Shown here: piece by piece, positions 11,881 to 22,919 of the stretch
Layout: every line of letters begins with the position of its first letter
Numbering within the stretch: position 1 is the stretch's first letter
Program-made: the position numbers and the translations under genes
Assembly: GCA_037957365.1 (NCBI GenBank)
Contig: JARHVA010002425.1
Location: 1,571,001-1,635,000 of the forward strand
Length of the DNA: 64,000 nucleotides
Origin: Torreya grandis
Taxonomy: Eukaryota; Streptophyta; Pinopsida; Cupressales; Taxaceae
Reading direction: 5' to 3'
Notes under the pieces: generated by a model
Told to the model about the DNA's origin: nothing
Databases searched by the model: none
Seen by the model: only the letters and a program-made list of their open reading frames with translations

Positions 11881-12884
11881 TGTTGACCCCTAAATTTTAT
11901 ACAAGTATTGTTGCATTTTTAGCATGTGGCATGGAGGGACCATTGTTCATTTTAACACAAGTATAGAAATAGTTTAGGAGGACCATCGTGAACATGATTA
12001 ATGTGGTGAAAAAATTTCCAATTCTAGAAGGACAATGGTGTAGGAGACCCAATACAAGAGGACCCAATCAAGGAAGAATGTGTCACGAGGGACCCAAGAA
12101 TAAAGGACTCAGAACAAGAAGTGAAAAGACTAGGGGAGTGCAAGGGAAGTAGACTATGAGGAACATGGGAGTAGTTAGAAGAGAAAATAAAGTAGACACT
12201 TTGACCCGACTGATCAGAGGTTATTACCAACCCATGAGGAATAGAATACTTGGTCGCTAGAACATAACATATAGCAAGCATCTAGGGGTGTAGAGGCCAG
12301 ATTATATAAGAACAAATAGTTGTAAGAGCCATGAATCTTAGACTATTGGTATTACATGTTCCATTTGTCCATGATAGTTATAATTATGACACTTGGTCAG
12401 GGCAAAACAAGTATAAAAACCCTTGTTGTAATCATTTGTAAGATTGTCCTTTGGAGAATAGATACACCATTCTATCTTGTAATTTGTTAAGCAATCACTG
12501 AATAGTTAGTATTTGACATATCATGTGATGATTAGTGACCATTATAAGTATTGAATAATTAATATGTTTTATTTCTAAGTCATGGGTATCTTTTTATTTT
12601 ATTGCTACTATTAACTAGTAATGGTGATCTTAGTTATCATGGTAGTAAAATATAGAATAATAAGGATAATAGTGATATATTTATGGTATTGAATAACTTA
12701 ATATTTGTGTTATGAGAGATGAAAAAATATATAAGATTATGCTTCAAATCCTTCAAGAACTAGTCTTTTTCTACATGCTTCAAGTGAGTGCATGAGACTT
12801 ACCTCTTGCATGATAGGGTCAACACGCTAACCTATTAGGAAGAAGCTTTAGTGATGACATAAAATTAACTAAAAGACCCCAACA
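11881..12884 (+). repeat. 5' LTR of Gypsy D
   Basis: 1004 bp, starting TGTTGACCCC and ending CCCCAACA. It matches the 3' LTR along its whole length with scattered substitutions. A TATA box stands at 12412. Short frames inside it are not genes. Confidence 0.92.
12412..12419 (+). promoter_or_regulatory. TATA box in Gypsy D 5' LTR
   Basis: TATAAAAA, conserved in the same context in the 3' LTR at 31632-31639. It probably directs transcription of the element. The transcript start itself cannot be seen. Confidence 0.6.
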
Positions 12885-12887
12885 TTT

Positions 12888-12905
12888 TGGTTTCATTACC
12901 AGGAC
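12888..12905 (+). other. Primer-binding site of Gypsy D (Asp-tRNA-like)
   Basis: TGGTTTCATTACCAGGAC begins three bases after the LTR. Athila/Tat elements commonly carry TGGCGCCGTTGCCGGGGA. Most differences from that are C-to-T or G-to-A, as expected from decay of methylated sites. The assignment is likely but not certain. Confidence 0.6.
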
Positions 12906-13251
12906 ATGAAGTAATTGAAGAATAATCATGGAAAATTTTTGAGTACATTATATTAGATAATATTGAAGAATGGGTTACCAGTGTCAAAGATAAATTTATG
13001 GTTCCATATCTTAAACTAGGAATTTCTGCATGAGAGTGGGTAGAGAAAATTCTCTACAACTCTCTATATGAGACTTTATTTCCTAAGTTCTTATTTATCT
13101 TAAATTCCTCAATATTAGCAGCTTAGGGATGATCCCAAAATCTTGGACAAAGGCAATCATGGACACTTGAATGACAAAGGAGTTTAGCATGACTTGGAGT
13201 TCCTTGGATATGAGTGGTTAACTATTGGTGGAGAGGTGTTCAAAATAGATA
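12906..13251 (+). other. Gypsy D leader, left part
   Basis: Noncoding leader between the primer site and the insertion of Copia C. No frame stands out. It continues after C at 20207. Confidence 0.65.
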
Positions 13252-13256
13252 CATTT
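13252..13256. repeat. Target-site duplication of Copia C, left copy
   Basis: CATTT, identical to 20202-20206. This fixes the boundaries of C exactly. Confidence 0.92.
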
Positions 13257-13419
13257 TGATAGAATTGTCCAAGATCAAACTGATATAATGGAACACACAA
13301 ATAGAAAATGCAAATCAAATAAAAGAAAAACTTTGTTGTTGAGACTGAAATCAAAATAGAGCAAAATTATAATAATGTTGCATTCATAACTCATTAAAAA
13401 CTAGCTTAGATGAGAGGCA

Positions 13420-13427
13420 TATTTATA
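13420..13427 (-). promoter_or_regulatory. TATA box in Copia C 3' LTR
   Basis: TATAAATA on the minus strand, conserved in the 5' LTR at 19927-19934. The active promoter of the element would be the 5' copy. Confidence 0.55.
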
Positions 13428-13512
13428 AGTAAAATGGAGGCATAGAGCCAAGACATTTGGCAATGTGAACACAAGACTTTTTGCAAGTGGTTTGTGTGTT
13501 CCATATGTCAAT

Positions 13513-13544
13513 ATTGGTGGGTAAGGGTATCTTTACCCACCAAT
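13513..13544 (-). promoter_or_regulatory. LTR stem-loop, 12-bp stem
   Basis: Arms ATTGGTGGGTAA and TTACCCACCAAT with an 8-nt loop. Both arms are unchanged in the other LTR copy (20020-20051), although the loop and neighbouring bases differ. The role is unknown. Confidence 0.5.
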
Positions 13545-13694
13545 TTGACTACAATTTTTCCATGTGCATGTGCACCTTAATTACCTCATTTATGACACCT
13601 AAATGACCTCAAAATAACACCTAAGAAAGTTAAATATAAGTGTAGGAATACTCCATAATAATAAATACAAGGAAAATAATATCCTACACTAACA

Positions 13695-13704
13695 CCCCCC
13701 TTAA
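13695..13704 (-). other. Polypurine tract of Copia C
   Basis: TTAAGGGGGG on the minus strand, directly before the 3' LTR. This is the usual place for the plus-strand primer. Confidence 0.75.
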
Positions 13705-13889
13705 GCGTAGCTTGGGCGAACAAAATTGGGTCCTGAAAACATGGCCTGATGAGGTACCCAAGTACAATGAAACTCTCACAAAGTGGAGGAAAAGGAGAAA
13801 ATCCGTAGGAAAAAACTCCCCCCCCCCAAAAGAGAGAATAGAAGAAGAGGACTAGAAGGCCCCCCAGAAGATGATTCTAATGCAGACCA

Positions 13890-14460
13890 TACCCTAAGAA
13901 GAGCATGCAAGTTAATATACTTACTCTTAGTAAAGGGTTTGGTGAATATATCAGCTATATGCTCTATAGTATGGAAAAAATTGATATCAATTATCTATCC
14001 ATGAATGATCTCCTGAATGAAGTGGATATGAATCATGATGTGCTTGGTGTGTTGATGTTGGATCAGATTCCTATAGATCTGAATGGTGATTTGGTTATCA
14101 CAAAATATGATTGCGGGTTACATGAACTGTATATCAAACTTAATAAGAATCCCCTAAAGCCAAATAACTTTAGTAGTAGCATTGATAACCCCTCTATATT
14201 TAGCTTCAATAGATGATAAAGCAATATCATTTTGCTTCTTGCTAGACTAACTAATTGGTCCTAAACCAAGTGAGAAACTATATCCTAAAGTGGACTTGTG
14301 ATGTTGAATATCATCAGCCCAATCTGAATATGTGTATCCAATTTAGTCAATATCAATGCCTACTCCATAGTGAATCCCAAAATTGTGAGTACCCTAAATT
14401 TAATAGAGAATCCATTTGGATGATTTCCAATATAGCTCATGTAGTGTCTGCATAAACCTA
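13890..14460 (-). pseudogene. Copia C RNase H relic and end of pol
   Basis: Matches the RNase H region of A and B on the minus strand, including C-D-N-Q before the catalytic region and ADIFTKPF near the end. Here the codon after C-D-N is CAA (Gln), where A and B have TAG. A TAG at 14394-14396 falls at a codon that is TAG in all three elements. The frame shifts several times. Confidence 0.78.
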
Positions 14461-15290
14461 GAGACCATGCCTACTGCATATGAAATATCATGTCTAGTGT
14501 GAGTTAGATAGATCAGGATACCAACTAGTTGTTGATATAAGGTAACATCAACAAATGAAGAAGAACACTCAGCCTCAAGTTTGACTCCAAAAAGAAAGGG
14601 AGTTGGAGTTAGCTTACAATTGCCCATGTGAAACCATGTGAGCAAATCAAGAGCATACTTGGATTGTGTAATGGTAATACTTGAGTTAGATTATGAAATC
14701 TCAATACCAAGTAATGTAATAAACCCAAGTCAGTAATAGAGAATCTATCATGGAAATTAGTTTTCACTACTTCAATAAAGGATGAATAACTCCCTGTGAT
14801 CAACAAGTCATCAACATATAGAACCAGAATCAAGAGTGAATTATCTTTCTACAAGATGTAAACATTTGGATCAAAATTGCATTTAGTGAACCCAAATGTG
14901 AGAAAAAATGCATCCATCTTGGCATACCAAGCTCGAGGGGCCTGTTTGAGCCCATAGATATATTTCCAAAGTTTACACACTAAGGAAAAATCTTTCACAA
15001 AACCTTGTGGTTGTTCTATATATATCTTCTCCTTAAGGTCACCATGAAGAAAGGCACTCTTCACATCCATTTGATGAAAATCCCAATGATAAGCTATGAT
15101 AATGGAAAGAGTGAGTCAAATAGAGTTCATTTTAGTGACTGAAGCAAATGTTTTAGTATAGTCTATGCCAAGAACTTATGAAATATTTTTGCTACTAATC
15201 ATGCTTTGAGCTTATCCATCAACCCATATTCTAAAAATTTTGTTTCATAGATCCACCTACATCAAAAATGTTTCCTTCCCTTAGGAAGTG
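14461..15290 (-). pseudogene. Copia C reverse transcriptase relic
   Basis: HQMDVKSAFLHGD, YGLKQAPRAWYAKMD and LYVDDLLITGSYSS are readable on the minus strand. The YVDD catalytic box is intact (near 14815). The upstream third (about 15080-15290) has several stops. A frameshift separates the YVDD part from the next segment. It is nearest to the reverse transcriptases of A and B. Confidence 0.88.
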
Positions 15291-15759
15291 GTACTAGATC
15301 CTAAGTGTGGTTCCTAATTAAGGAACTATACTCTTCATGCATAGCTATATCCCACTTAGGAATGCTAGATGACTCATGAAATGATTATGGATTAGAAGCA
15401 CAAGTAATGAGAACATGTGGAACACCCTAAAATTGTGAATGAGTCCATTTGACATGTGATGGTTTCCCAACCCAATCACCTACACTTTGTAGAGTCTATC
15501 TAGCCCAAAGAGGACCTAAAATTAGAAAATCAGGGGCAAATTCAAAAAATTTAGAAACGTGAGTTTGAATGGAATGAGGTGAATCTCTATCACTATCCTC
15601 ATCATCTAAACTAGAAGAAGAATCTTCATCAATAGGTATTTGATCTTCATGATCTAAATCATCTGAACTATCATCATATCCTAGATAGTCCAAAGAGGAG
15701 GGAGAAGTGTCATGTGTAGAGTTTGATGGACCCTCTTGAAAGTGTACACTCCTCTCAAT
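15291..15759 (-). pseudogene. Copia C integrase-RT linker relic
   Basis: An acid- and serine-rich stretch (DEDSSSSLDDEDSDRDS near 15600) marks the same linker as in A and B. The frame is broken on both sides. Confidence 0.65.
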
Positions 15760-16640
15760 AAATAATCATGTGTGGTAGGATGAAGAAGCCTATATTTCTT
15801 AACACCTTCTGCATACCCAACAAATATTTAAGTCCTACTCTGACATTCCATGGCCTTACATTTATTCTTAGGAACATGAGCCATAGTTGGAGATCTAATT
15901 ACCCTAAAGTGCTTAACTTCAAGTTTTTTATTTATCCAAGATTTAAAAGGAGTGATCCCTTTTAATGCTTTATGAAGAACATGATTTTGGATATAGAAAG
16001 CATAATTAATGACTTCTACCGAATATTGTGGTATAAGTGATATGGAGTGTATCATACAGTTTGTCATTTCCTTGAAAGATTATTCTTATGTTCTGCAACA
16101 CCATTCTACTAAGGACTATATGGAACTATTCATTTTAGATCAATCCCCTTTGAAGTACAAAACTACTCAAAGCAATGATTAACATACTCACCACCAATAT
16201 CAATGTGAAAAATTCTAATGGTTTTCCTTGACTGTTTCTCAACAAGAACCTTGAAATCCTTAAAATGGTTAAAGACCTTAGAATTTTTTTTAATAAAATA
16301 CACCCAAGTATACCTAGAGAAGTCAGCTATGAAGGTAAGCATGTACCTAGCCTTGTTGAATGAAGGCTTTGGAAATGGTCTAGAAACATCACTATGAATT
16401 AGGTCCAAAATTTTAGTGGCTCTCCATGATTTGCCTTTGTCATGTTTCTCTTCAGGATGTTTACCAAGCATGCAACCTTCACAAATGCCATAAAAAAAAT
16501 GAACATGAGGCAACCCTATTACCATATCTTGCTGACTAAGTTGTTCTAAGTAGCGATAGTTTAGATGGCCAAATTTCTCATGCCATAGTTTGCTCACTCC
16601 ATCAGAATGAGTGAGTAATACAGTAGAAGGGTAATCAAGA
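15760..16640 (-). pseudogene. Copia C integrase relic
   Basis: The zinc domain (WHEKFGHLNY...CEGCMLGKH) and HSDVSRPFPKPSF are readable without interruption from 16597. The second catalytic aspartate is kept in H-I-D-I-G-G-E-Y although its neighbours changed. The frame then breaks near 16163 and resumes at 16067 with MIHSISLIPQYSVE. The Gln of PQY is a CAA codon here, whereas A and B have TAG at that site. Confidence 0.88.
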
Positions 16641-17040
16641 GCAAAACTTGAGAAATTTTACAACATTTATTGGTGATTTGATTTCCCAATGGCCACTGTA
16701 GTATTACTATGTACCTCCTTAATGACAACATAATTTAGAGTAAATTCAACTTTCTTGCCTGATCTAATGTAGGTGATTTGATAAATAGATAGGAGATTAG
16801 CTGACAATGATGGAACACATAAGACATTTTCAAATGTTCCATCATTAAATTCAACATATCCTCTCCCACAAACTTCAATAGAAGTATAACCACCTATTAG
16901 AATAGATGGAATAAAATATGGCTCTAAGGATGAGAAAAAGTCTCGTGAAGAAGCCATGTGATGTGAGGTACTAAAATCAATCACCCATGTGGATGTATAA
17001 GATGATATAGCAACAAGGGCCTTGCCCTTACCTTTCCCCG
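16641..17040 (-). pseudogene. Copia C protease relic
   Basis: The active-site stretch reads D-F-S-T-S-H-H-M on the minus strand just below 16984, against D-S-G-A-S-H-H-M in B. The aspartate is kept but Ser-Gly-Ala is replaced. The following LCVPSLSANLLSIYQIT motif is the typical end of this domain in the family. Confidence 0.82.
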
Positions 17041-17971
17041 TACTATTTTCTTTTGCATTATAAGACTCCTATGCTAATGAGGTTGATTTGAATGTATCAG
17101 GGACATTGATGTTATTTTTCTCAAGCATCTTTGTCAAATGATCAATCTATTTTTTCATACATTTTATTTCATCATGCCTAGTTTTCTTATAATAGGCACA
17201 TGTGATCCTCTCTTTCTTTTATTTCCCACCTGAAGAGGAGGAATCATATGATGCTTTTGGCTTGGTATCTAATTTTTGACCCTTTCATTGCTCTTGGTCC
17301 TTCTTATTTTGTTTCTTCTCCTTATTTATTGAAGTCTTCGATTTGTCAACACTCAACAAAGCATATGATTTGGAGGACTTCAATGTACCCATTTGGATGA
17401 GTTTGTCTTTCTCCCTAGTTAATTCTTTGGAAAAATCATCAAAGGATGGCATACTCCATGCAATTCCCAAGGCACATTTCAAAGCATGAAAAGTAGAGAC
17501 AAAAAATGAGTAGTGAGGACCTAACTTGGAAAGAATAGAGAGGATCAATTGTTCATCCTTTTTCTCTATACCACACAATTTTAATTGCAACCTAAGTGAT
17601 TTAATTTTTGTGAAAAAATATTTTATAGTGTTAAAATTGCTTGGACTCAAACTAATGAGCTCATTCTCTAGCTCATGAACCCTCATTACATCCTACTTCC
17701 TAAAGAGTTGTTCTAAAGTGTTCCAAATCTCATGTGGTGATTTAGAAAATTCAATGTGAAAGAGTAAGTCAAGAGAAATAGACAAACATAAAAGACCACA
17801 TGCTTCATCACACCTATTATACCACTTAATTTTATCTGTACCAAGTTCCAATTCAATTTTCATATTCATGGTTATCTTGTGTAAACCTCTTCTTCTTAGA
17901 AAAAATTGCACTTTAGATTTTCAGTCATGATAATTAAATGGAGTGAGAAGTGGAACCAAATTATGATCCAT
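17041..17971 (-). pseudogene. gag: Copia C gag relic
   Basis: An ATG at 17971 starts M-D-H-N-L-V-P. The Trp of the conserved Y-H-(D/E)-W motif is TGA here. Two longer open pieces (17911-17693 and 17686-17285) align with the gag of A and B. The nucleocapsid knuckle at 17159-17200 has its second cysteine changed to tyrosine (C-A-Y-Y), which would spoil zinc binding. Confidence 0.87.
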
Positions 17972-18076
17972 GATGTAGTTTAAGTAGAAATTGAATGAGC
18001 AATAGAGAAGGCAAGGCACTCAACAACCCCTATGAAACTATTAGAAAGAACCCCCCAATTACAAAGGTTTGGAACT

Positions 18077-18182
18077 TTATGTTTTAGTGCATATAAAATC
18101 AACACTTTAGTGCACATAGAATTGGTACATTATGTTTTAATGAATATACAATCAACACTTTAGTGTATATACAATGGGCACC
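18077..18182. repeat. 53-bp tandem duplication in Copia C leader
   Basis: Two units beginning TTATGTTTTA at 18077 and 18130, each followed by ATCAACACTTTAGTG. They differ at several bases. Confidence 0.75.
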
Positions 18183-18380
18183 GAATTTTTTGCACAATAA
18201 AGCCCATCAAATCTTAAGATATCATGCAGGGCCAAAGATAGTCATAAACATGAGTATAGAGTTGATTCTTGAGGCTTCAATTCATGTACCAAGGAAAGAT
18301 GATGCATACACTACAAATAAGATACTACATAGTAGATATACACTTAGATACAATGAATTATAGGTATAGATCCACACAAT

Positions 18381-19000
18381 AAACCATAAAGATATAGTTG
18401 ATGTTGCCAAATTGCACGATTTAGTGTAGTATTCACCATCATGCAATACAAACAAAACAAGATGACTATATGAGGTTTTTGAATGTATAATATAGTGTAG
18501 TATTTACTATCATGCAATACACATAACAACAAAGTGTCTGGCATAGAAATGAGTGAAATCTTTGCATTAAAGGCACAAAAAACAATGCATGCTCATAAAA
18601 AATGGATGTTAGACTTAGACAATAATGCATCCACAAATGATTAATCTATATAATGATTACATAAGTGATAGTGAAAGATCACAACATAATAAACCATAAA
18701 GATATAGTTGATGTAGTCAAATTGCATGATTTGGTTTAATACTCACCATTGTGCAATAAAAATAGAAAAAATATGACTATCTGAGGTTGTTGAATTTATA
18801 GTACAGTGTAGTATTTACTATCATGCAATACACATAGCAACAAAGTGGTTGGCATATAAATGAGTGAAATCTTTGCATTAAAGGCACAAATAATAATGCA
18901 TGCTCATAAAAAATGGGTGTCAGACTCAACCGAGAATGCATCCACAAATGAGAAATCTATACAATGATTACATAAGTGACAATGAAAGATCACAAAAAAT
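18381..19000. repeat. 310-bp tandem duplication in Copia C leader
   Basis: Units start at AAACCATAAAGATATAGTTG (18381 and 18691) and match along almost their full length with scattered substitutions. Each unit also holds two related sub-blocks around GTGTAGTATT...CATGCAATAC. Confidence 0.88.
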
Positions 19001-19753
19001 AGACGTCAGGCTTAACTAAAAAAATTTCCATGAGGAGAATAAGAGTTTTAAATTATGAGTTAAGCAAAGAAGGATAAATTTTATTTTTCTAGTGAGGGGG
19101 TTTGACTCCCTGCCAAAACCAGATCTCACCCTTCTTCTTCATGAAATAAAGTGTTGAAAAATAATGATAAATAACTCCTTAAAATATTATTTCCCACAAC
19201 AATATTGTTTTTATAAAAAATCAATTAAAAAAAACTCAAATTTTCTTCATCATCAAAAATATATTTTTTTTTGCAATTTTTTGAATTGTATCATTGTCAG
19301 TAAAACTATGATAACTTTCACAATTATTAATGAAATTATGAATTTCAAAATGATCCAAAAAGAGGAAATTAAGGTGCACAAAAATTATAATTTTTTTTGA
19401 GTGAATATCTACCTTTTTTTTTGCATTTTGAAAAATAATAGTTGTTTTTAATCAAAAAAATGGATTTGCAAAAACAATAACTTGTAAATCTTGCCTTCTT
19501 ATCAAAAACTGATTTAGTCTATTGTCCAACCAAATTTAATCCTTCTTTAAGATCCATAAATGTTATTTATGTATCTAATATAATTGAAATACTTTCAAAT
19601 ACTAATGAAGATCACCAATTAGAGAAGAAAGGACTGTAGATGATATACACAGATCTATAGGTTTTTCCTTTACAATCTCAGTTAAAATACAAAATAAAAA
19701 ACTAATCAAGATTTTAATAAATTAAAAAAAATGGTGTTCATTACTATAAAAAA

Positions 19754-19765
19754 TATTTGATACCA
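19754..19765 (-). other. Primer-binding site of Copia C
   Basis: TGGTATCAAATA on the minus strand directly after the 5' LTR. Its first eight bases match the initiator-Met tRNA primer site. Confidence 0.82.
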
Positions 19766-20201
19766 TGATGGAATTATCCAAGATTCATTATATAATCGAA
19801 CACATGAACTGCAAATGCAAAGCAAATAGAAGCAGAACTTCGTTATTGAGACTAAAATCAAAATAAAGTAGAATTATAATAATATTTCATTCATAACTCA
19901 TTAAAAAATAGATTAAATAAGAGGTTTATTTATAGGTACAATAGAGGCATAGATCCAAGACATTTGACAATGTGAACACAAGACTTTTGCCAAATGGTTT
20001 ATGTGATCCATATGTCAATATTGGTGGGTAAGGGTATATTTACCCACCAATTTGACTACAATTTTCCCATGTACATGTGCACCTTAATTATCTCATTTAT
20101 GACACATAAGTGACTTCAAAATAACACCTAAACAAGTTAAATATAAGTGTAGGAATAAACCATAATAATAAATACAAGGAAAATAATATCTGACACTAAC
20201 A
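19766..20201 (-). repeat. 5' LTR of Copia C
   Basis: 436 bp, TG...CA ends on the minus strand, same layout as the 3' copy. TATAAATA lies at 19927-19934. The perfect 12-nt stem-loop is at 20020-20051. Confidence 0.93.
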
Positions 20202-20206
20202 CATTT
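20202..20206. repeat. Target-site duplication of Copia C, right copy
   Basis: CATTT, identical to 13252-13256. Confidence 0.92.
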
Positions 20207-20829
20207 TGTAGTATCTGATGACCGCCTATTCATGTCTTGAAGAGGAAAAGTTCCAATTTATACCAAAAATGAGGGGATGCTACCTCTCATTGTTTGTTTT
20301 AAATGTTAAAAATCTAATTATTGAACTTAGATTGAAAACTCTACCCATGGAAGGCTAAAATCTCTTGTGCATGAGCCACACATTTGAGAGGTGAGACTAG
20401 TAGTTGATTGAAGACTTTGGGTTCAACATGGTAGAAAACCAGTGAGCATTATAGCAATAGAAGTATGATGAAGCTCAATATAGGATCATGAGAGTTAGTG
20501 GCATGAAGAGAAATTAGGAAACCTTGAGGAGTGCTATGAAGATCTATAGGGAGGTAGATGCACATGAAAAACCCATCACTTTTGAGCCACATCCTTTTCC
20601 AATTTTATTATTGAAGGAGAAATGAAATGGACTACAAGAGACAAAGAACTAAGTATGAGTCAACCAAGCTCCCCTACCATAGTGCATGTTCATGCCTTTG
20701 ATTTTGAATACATATACAAAATTGGGATATAGACAATACATAGACATAAATTGAATGGATGACAGAGACTAAAACTAGGCCATTATGTGCTATTCTAGAA
20801 TCTACATCTTTCCCTCTTCAAAAGAATTT
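20207..20829 (+). other. Gypsy D leader, right part
   Basis: Continues the leader of D after the nested Copia. No frame is convincing before the gag relic. Confidence 0.6.
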
Positions 20830-22560
20830 TATGGCACAACTTGGGATGCCTAGTGGATCTAGCCCTCAAGGCTAGAATATAGGCCCAAACTTGGGAAATC
20901 AACCCTCTACCATGCCTTTTCCCATGGGCATTGTTACTAGAGCCACTGGAGGAAGTGGACCCCTCTTGGAATTGGAGTTGGATCTTCCCAATAAACACCC
21001 ACTCAACCACAACCCACTACGATCTAATGTGAGATGACATTAAATTTACTTGAATACCATGGGGTAGATAATGTAGTTGAACATGTTCATAAGTGTGAAT
21101 GAATTTAGAGAGTGCACGACATCATGTCTTTTGAACCAAAGGCAATGTAGTTTTCAACAACCCTTTTATAGCGTGTGCATAAATGGTATTATAAATTCAA
21201 CCCTCAGTAAGTAGTGGTTGAATATGACTAGTTCAAAGTAGCCTTCCTGTAGGAATTTAACATTTTTGAATTTGAGGAGCAAATTATAGCAATACTAAAA
21301 GACATAAAGCAAGAACTTATAGAGAGTGTATGTGAATATGATGCACAATTCAAAACTTTGATTTCTAAGTTAACATTTGAAATAAATCCTACTCAACGTG
21401 CACAATGGTTTGTGGGAGGATTATTTTTACCTTTTCAATGGAACATATCACAAATAACCTTCACTGATGCATGTGAGGCTTTAGAAGCTACCCTCTACAT
21501 TGAAGTGGTTTAAAGTAGGATACTAGGATTAGTCCCTTTATAGAAGCCTAGATAGAGTCCATAGAATCAAAAATTGAGAAGTTGATGTCAAAAAATGCAC
21601 ATGAGACATGTAGTAGTGTCTAGTGTACTAACTGTGAGATTGAAGGGAATACAAAGAACAACTACTCACATAAGAACATCTACGTAGTAAAGAAAAAACC
21701 TATGAGATTTGTCATGAAGAACATGATGTCCATTCTTGTCCGCATTTGTAATGGGATAAAAATAATAAGGTATATGAGTATTGTAAGATTTTTGATATTT
21801 ATACACATGACACCAATGATTACCAATTGATCAATGATATTCATGAAGCTCAAGTGTATGACACATGCCAAACCTTAGTCATTAATACCTAAGACAATGG
21901 TGGATACCATGGGTGAGGGAGAGGATGAGGATGAGGAAATGGTCAGTTTCCACCAAGAACATGTTATAAATGTGGTTCATTAAATCACTATCAAAGAGAT
22001 TACCTAGAGTACCCAACTTGTGAATTTTGAAAAAATGATCATTGACTAGAAGAGTGCTCATATTTATATGCAACCATCACTAAGGACCAAAATGAAAAGG
22101 GTGTTGGCATGATTCACATAGAAAAACCATAATGGCATGCATGATTGACCATACCCATAGTGTAGTAAGTAAATATCACCACTCATAAAGGAGGTCAAAC
22201 TCAATCCACAACCAACCCGATTAAGAAGGTATACAGGGAAGAACCATGGGCAAATAAGTACCTTGATGCACAATAAAAAAATGATCTCCAAGATACAATA
22301 ACACTTGTGCAAGAGCTCCAAGGTGAGATTCAACACCTTAAGGAGAAAGAAGTCACATATCATGCTGTAGTGCAAAGGGAAGCTAAATCTCTAGTCGTGT
22401 AGGATAATTTTCAAGAATTATACAAATGTATGCTCAATGAAGACATCATTCCCTAGCTTAACATTTGGCTTAAAGGTCAAGCTCATATACAAAATGAAGT
22501 CCACCCTCACCTAAGTCAACAAATCAAAGATTTATATTTAAATCATTCCTAACATTAGGA
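20830..22560 (+). pseudogene. gag: Gypsy D gag relic
   Basis: An ATG near 20830 opens a stretch reading MAQLGMPSG. A capsid-like helical part follows (about 21270-21510). Near 21970 a nucleocapsid knuckle reads C-Y-K-C-G-S-L-N-H-Y-Q-R-D-Y, with the last cysteine changed to tyrosine. A second knuckle just after it has lost its second cysteine to TGA. Stops and shifts occur throughout. The exact start is uncertain. Confidence 0.75.
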
Positions 22561-22919
22561 AATTCCTAATTCCTCTTCCCTAAAATATGGAGAGATACTA
22601 GTTAATGCTACTATCAATGGATAGGTAATCTGCGATATTCTAGTAGATACTGCTATAGAAGTGAATGTTTTTTCACTAAAGATGCTTGGAAAAAAATGTC
22701 TCATCCAACCTTGCAGCCTTCTCCTCATGTCCTATTCATGGTTAATAAGACTCAAGTGCATCTTATTGGAGTCCTCAAAAATGCCACCATTGACATACTT
22801 GGGGTTCCCTTCAAAGCAGATTTTGAGGTTTTAGAGTTGGTAGTAGCTGATGACTATCTAGCCTTATTGGGAAGGCCTTGGTGCTATGAGAATCATGCAT
22901 ATTTGAGATTTAAAAACTG
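22561..22919 (+). pseudogene. Gypsy D protease relic
   Basis: The retropepsin active-site stretch reads I-L-V-D-T-A-I-E-V-N (about 22638), where most plant Gypsy proteases have D-T/S-G. A frameshift near 22690 leads into an open piece ending ALLGRPWCYENHAYLRF, a hallmark of the end of this domain (LLGRPW). Confidence 0.83.

Larger units (their letters stand above)
13257..13694 (-). repeat. 3' LTR of Copia C
   Basis: On the minus strand it begins TGTTAGTGTAGG. Near its end is a TATA-like TATAAATA (13420-13427), present also in the 5' copy. A perfect 12-nt inverted repeat stands at 13513-13544. The purine tract TTAAGGGGGG lies just outside at 13695-13704 on the minus strand. Confidence 0.93.
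17972..19753 (-). other. Leader of Copia C with internal duplications
   Basis: This untranslated leader of 1.8 kb is longer than that of A or B (about 1.35 kb). The extra length comes at least in part from a 310-bp tandem duplication (18381-19000). A 53-bp pair lies at 18077-18182. No frame is credible. Confidence 0.75.
13257..20201 (-). mobile_element. Copia LTR retrotransposon C, defective, nested in Gypsy D
   Basis: A complete 6.9 kb Copia element in reverse orientation inside the leader of D. It has LTRs of 438 and 436 bp with canonical TG...CA ends, a perfect CATTT target duplication, an initiator-Met primer site, and gag, protease, integrase, reverse transcriptase and RNase H in that order on the minus strand. 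The LTRs differ at many sites by eye, so the insertion is not recent. Its proteins align with those of A and B throughout but are clearly more distant. Stops and frameshifts break every domain. Confidence 0.95.
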
